From assembly GCA_034698045.1 (NCBI GenBank), contig JAQGAU010000022.1, positions 1-57,272 of the forward strand: 57,272 nt of DNA, read 5' to 3'. Made by a program: the position numbers and the translations under genes. The stretch comes from Paramacrobiotus richtersi (lineage: Eukaryota; Tardigrada; Eutardigrada; Parachela; Macrobiotidae). Every line of letters begins with the position of its first letter. Position 1 is the first letter of the stretch. Of the stretch, positions 53,290-57,272 are shown one piece after another. The notes below the pieces were generated by a model. It saw only the letters and a program-made list of their open reading frames with translations. It did not search any database and had not been told where the DNA came from.

Positions 53290-55755
53290 ATGTCGGCTGG
53301 TTGGTGTATCCCGTTGCAGCGGGTGCGACGCATATTTCCCAACAATTCCGCGTCTATCCGGACTATTTTCTACATTCTGACTTTCTTAACACTGGCGCTG
53401 ATTGTTCACCAGCAGATCCATGTAACGTGCCCCACGGGCATGGAGGAGGGCGAACGGTATATCAGCTGGGAAGTGCCCAAGTGGGCTTATTTCAACAACC
53501 AGATCCTGCTGCATGTCACGGTGGCCGCGTATAATCCGCTGCATAGTCGGATGATTGTCTCACCTGGATTCCATTTTGAGGCGGTGCAGGTAAGGGTGGC
53601 GGAGGAAAATTACATTTAGACGGTGATAGTGTAAGCTAAACGCCTGCCGAATATTGAGAATAATTTATTTTATTTTTTTAATATTTTTTTTTATAAATGT
53701 TCGTTTTTTGGATATTTTTTAATTTTTTAAAATGTTTTTTCAACTTGTTGGACCTTTTAATTTTTTTAAAGGTTTAGCTGTTTTGTATGGTCACTTTCTT
53801 CGTAGCACTTTCATTACTTATATCGTTTTTCAATTTTTCGATAATGCTGAATCTGAATACGGGATTAGCATCGCAGTCGAATTGGAAGCAACGAGATGCC
53901 ATAAATGACGGGTAATTTATTTTTTTATTTAATTGTGTGTTTTCGTTTTCTAATCTCCACTGTTTGCATTCATATTGAAGATAATTAATGAAAATGTCCG
54001 ATTTTGAATAAACTGATAAACAAATTGAATAAATTTTTGGGGAAAACGTTTTCGGCAAAATAATTGAAAAACGAGCTGTTTAATAAATATTTGTTTGTTG
54101 ACTGTTCCAGGGCCTATCCGACCCAGTGAACCTGCGTTTCGACCAAATCTTCCTCCCCAACCGCACCTCCTTCCTCGTCACCCCGCCCCCCGGTCTCCAC
54201 ACCCACTCGTACGTCTACCTGAAGGACGTGGAACTCTTAATGGAGGACGGATGCGGGTACGCGGCGGAATTGACCAACGACCGGGAGGATTTGTGGAGTA
54301 AGATGTACACCCGGTTCGTGGTGCGGGTTTTCCTACTGGGACTGCACCATGATGTCCGGCAAGTGGTGTCGCGTCTACGGTATGCCCATCCGGTCCGGCA
54401 GTGTGTGGATGAGGCGTTGGGTATGATGAAGGAGATTGGCGGGGCCATTGGGATCCATGTGCGGACGTGGAAGCGGGATGTGTCGGTGGTTAAGCATCCG
54501 TGTCAGACGATTAACGGGAAGAATCCTCTGAGGTATGGTGAGAGAAAAGGAAGGGTTTACGGAAGCTGAGACTGACAACCCAGCTATAGCAACGCGAAGT
54601 TTAAGTATATTTATTTATTTATTGCTTCAGAAGCAGACAACCCGTTTCCGGGACTTTGGTCTGTTTGGTACACACAGAACATATGCGTCAGGCTAACACC
54701 AAGCGATGAAGTGCGATTTTAAAGGCAGCAACGGTGGGGCTGGTTAGAATACAACTAGACAGTTTCTGCAGTTCTGCAATTTATAAGTTTAATATATAAG
54801 TTAATTTAGTATAGCGAAGTATAAGTTTCCTGCTGGTACACCGGGTGTTACGTCTGGTGTAAAGTACAAGTCTATAACGGACGTTGGTATGCATTCTTTG
54901 TTCGTTGTGTGCTGGACCTGCATGTGGGCAAGATTGTCATGTATCGGACACAATAACCTCATAACAGTAGTGGTAGTTATTTTTGGTACAGATCTAGTTT
55001 TTCCGTGTACTGGATGTTGAAAATTAATGGCAGCTGAATACAAAACGCAGATGAAAAACGTACATAAAAAAATTCTGTCTTAAAAGTGGAAGATTTGAGA
55101 GCATCTAGTTATTAACCTCCACCGAGTGTTTTGTAGCAAGATTTTTAAAATTTCCAGAAACTCTGGATCTGTAGTAACCTGTGTTAGTAATGCAGCGAGA
55201 TACGTTCTGGTTAAGAAATAAACCCTAATAGAACGGATTGTCGACTCAACAGTTCACTAGTACATAACTGAAAACTCCCATTGTAGACATCTCTTCATGT
55301 GCGTACCAACATCCGCCACCATCATGGCCTCCATCAACCGCCTCCGCACCTCCCCCTTCCAACCCCTCTTCCTAGCCACCGACGATCCCGACCACCCGGT
55401 CATCCGGGACCTCATATCCCACTACCCAGTAGTCTTACAATACAACAAATCCCAACTGGACACGTGCCTCTCCCATCTGGACCTGACCGACACGGATCGT
55501 CACCTGTGGGGGAGTATCGCGCATCCCATGGTGGAGAATGAACTGCTGGTGCATACGGCAACATTCATCGGCTCCTTCTTCTCCACCTTCACCCAGGTGG
55601 CCGCGATTAAGCGAGATATGGTTAATGTGGAGTTCTTTCAGAGTGACGGGCAGTGGCGGGTGTATCGGCACCGGTTTGCACTGGGGTTGGCGGTGATCGT
55701 GGGGATTATGTTCTTGCCGATGGTCGTGGAGAGGGTGTGCAGGAGAAAGGGATGA
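53290..55755 (+). CDS. Putative O-fucosyltransferase-like GT-B membrane enzyme, three exons
   Basis: Exons 53290-53589, 54111-54532 and 55287-55755 join in phases 0 and 2 to 396 residues. An N-terminal signal anchor (about 25-40, IFYILTFLTLALIV) predicts a type II Golgi/ER protein. The luminal part has NRTS (a possible N-glycosylation site) and, at 213-223, IGIHVRTWKRD, resembling the nucleotide-sugar-binding HVR motif of the O-FucT and alpha-1,6-fucosyltransferase superfamily. It continues with CVPTSATIMASINRL, PLFLATDDPDHPVIRDLISH and ENELLVHTATFIGSFFSTFT, which follow the family's C-terminal order (CxP, FxATD, FIGxxxS-F). A second hydrophobic helix lies at 371-388, followed by ERVCRRKG; this is unusual for the superfamily. 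Donor substrate and acceptor cannot be named. Poly(A) signals AATAAA occur at 55971 and about 56013. Confidence 0.6.
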
Positions 55756-57051
55756 TAGTTGTGTTTTTATTTGTTTTTGTAATTGTGGGATTTTTTATTC
55801 TTTTTATTGAATTAGAAATCCAATCAAATGGTATGTTATGTGATGAACGAAGGGAAATGATCTAATCAAAATTGAACGAAATCAGAAATGCTGCTTTAGA
55901 ATTGTGATTGAATGTTGGTTTTTGTTTTTATCGTTGTGTGTGGGAGACAAGAAACGATGAAAGTGGGGTGAATAAAGTTATACGGTGTCCAGTGTAACTG
56001 GTCCAAGTTTGTGAATAAAACCGGGAGTTTTCGGTTATACTGTAAGTTTAGGATGTTACGTCAGTGGCTGTGTTTCGAACTTTTTGGGCCAATGGTAATG
56101 TAGTCACAGGTTGTGTAAGGCTACTAAGAAATCTCATTTTAAAAGGAAGAAAATCACAAGAACAGAGTGGTGAAGGTTTGCTTTGGAACATCGAATCATA
56201 ACGATTACACACATACTTACAGTAAATATGGTTGTTGGAGAAAGACTTAGCTCTTCCCTCACCCGAATGACATCGCTCGCTATCTACCATACCATAGTGT
56301 ACAGATATTGCATACTTTTTATGCGGGTAAATAATTCAGGTGTTATCTGATTTACAACTACTACCACCAAACACACATCTTTAAAGTAAAAAAAATAGGT
56401 AGCGTAAGAAAAGGGTTTACTATATGTACTTATACATTGCGTTTGCTATAAAGGTCATCGTGCCAGGTCTGTGTTCGTGAAGGATGACGAGACGAAGTGC
56501 CATCCATACAAAGAAACAGTTTTCCCATTCAAGGCTGCTGCAGTGGTTTTCCAGCTCTTTTGGGGAAATTAACTACGAATAAAACAACATGACCGGTACA
56601 AATGGCTTCTGTAACACCTTTGTCTATCACTTGTGTGTTTACTGACTTTCGTCATCTTTCAAAAGCGATTTCTTGAGCAAATGTGTAGAGCGGAAGGTGC
56701 GAAATTGTCGTATGCTACCACCAGGATGTAAAGATAAGCGGCGGTACATGTATGACTCTCATGGATATATCTTGGGCTTGTCACAGGTTATCCACCCAAC
56801 ACCGCGATTTCAGGAAAAGCTGAATTATTACGCGTAGAAATGTGATTACAGTGGAAATGGCTTGTACATACAGTACATGAATAATCACGAAACATGCACA
56901 GATATATTAGCATAATAATAACAATTCTGACCACAAAAATCGGGCGACATCTATATGAAATCACATTAGGCGGTGTATGTACTTGTATATGTGCTACTAG
57001 GTCAGTGCACTCGCTGCTTGCGGGAACTGGTGGACCGAAGCGAGTGCACAG
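55756..57051. other. Downstream spacer; an 11-bp hairpin lies near its end
   Basis: Includes the 3' end of the previous gene. A perfect inverted repeat, gtgcactcgct at 57005-57015 and agcgagtgcac at 57039-57049 (23-nt loop), sits just before the tandem repeat at the window edge. No gene is recognised; the frames at 56048-56290 and 56788-57063 are unsupported. Confidence 0.5.
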
Positions 57052-57272
57052 CGGGACGGACAAAATAGCCAGTTTTGTTGAGCTCTACTACTTCCGGTCT
57101 TTCGGTTCCGTGACCGACGGGACGGACAAAATATACAGTTTGCTTGAATATAAAGGACGCGCCCTATACTACTGTGTCATTACGCAATACTTCCGATACC
57201 GTGACCGACGGGACGGACAAAATATACAGTTTGCTTGAATATAGAGGACGCGCCCTATACTACTGTGTCATT
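57052..57272. repeat. 91-bp tandem repeat running off the window
   Basis: The unit beginning ccgtgaccgacgggacggac starts at 57108 and again at 57199, 91 bp apart. The shared part is almost perfect to the window end (one change seen, ataaagg versus atagagg). A shortened, diverged copy (gacggacaaaatagccagtt) precedes it from 57055. The period is not a multiple of three, so it is unlikely to encode a repeated peptide. The array probably continues to the right. Confidence 0.9.

Overview
The window is eukaryotic nuclear DNA from an invertebrate animal. Every recognised gene is animal-type and most are split by GT-AG introns. Exons are relatively GC-rich, while introns and spacers are AT-rich, often a few hundred bases to 1.5 kb, and full of short tandem repeats. 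Gene content (PDPK1, PI4KB with its lipid-kinase-unique helical region, CHIC, SLC35F3/F4-like carriers, MATH-BTB and F-box adaptors) says metazoan. The compact layout with lineage-specific duplicates would fit a small ecdysozoan such as a tardigrade, but the phylum is a guess. I joined exons by hand, using splice sites, phase continuity and remembered family sequences. No alignment or transcript was available.

Left part (1-19 kb): the first exon of a CHIC-family gene (minus strand, rest outside the window); an 11-exon PDPK1 gene (minus); a stretch with a small retrotransposon remnant; two tandem copies of an unfamiliar F-box gene (minus; the right copy is intact, the left copy looks decayed); a two-exon MATH-BTB gene (plus); and a four-exon UQCRB gene (plus).

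Middle (19.8-40.6 kb): a 13-exon PI4KB gene (minus); a five-exon unknown gene (plus); FBXO9 (plus); a divergent FBXO22-like F-box/FIST gene (minus); and a single-exon PHD-finger gene (plus). FBXO9 and the FBXO22-like gene are tail to tail. The FBXO22-like gene and the PHD gene are head to head about 0.6 kb apart.

Right part (41.4-57.3 kb): two tandem SLC35F3/F4-like membrane carriers (minus) with the same intron phases, a three-exon fucosyltransferase-like membrane enzyme (plus), and a 91-bp tandem repeat running off the right edge.

Two genes act in phosphoinositide signalling (PDPK1, PI4KB). Five loci look like ubiquitin-ligase substrate adaptors (two F-box paralogues, MATH-BTB, FBXO9, FBXO22-like). 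I see no rRNA, tRNA, CRISPR array or intact mobile element, and nothing that I can show to be a new multi-gene system. The least explained items are the duplicated F-box family, the 334-residue unknown protein, and the fucosyltransferase-like protein with a second membrane helix at its C-terminus.
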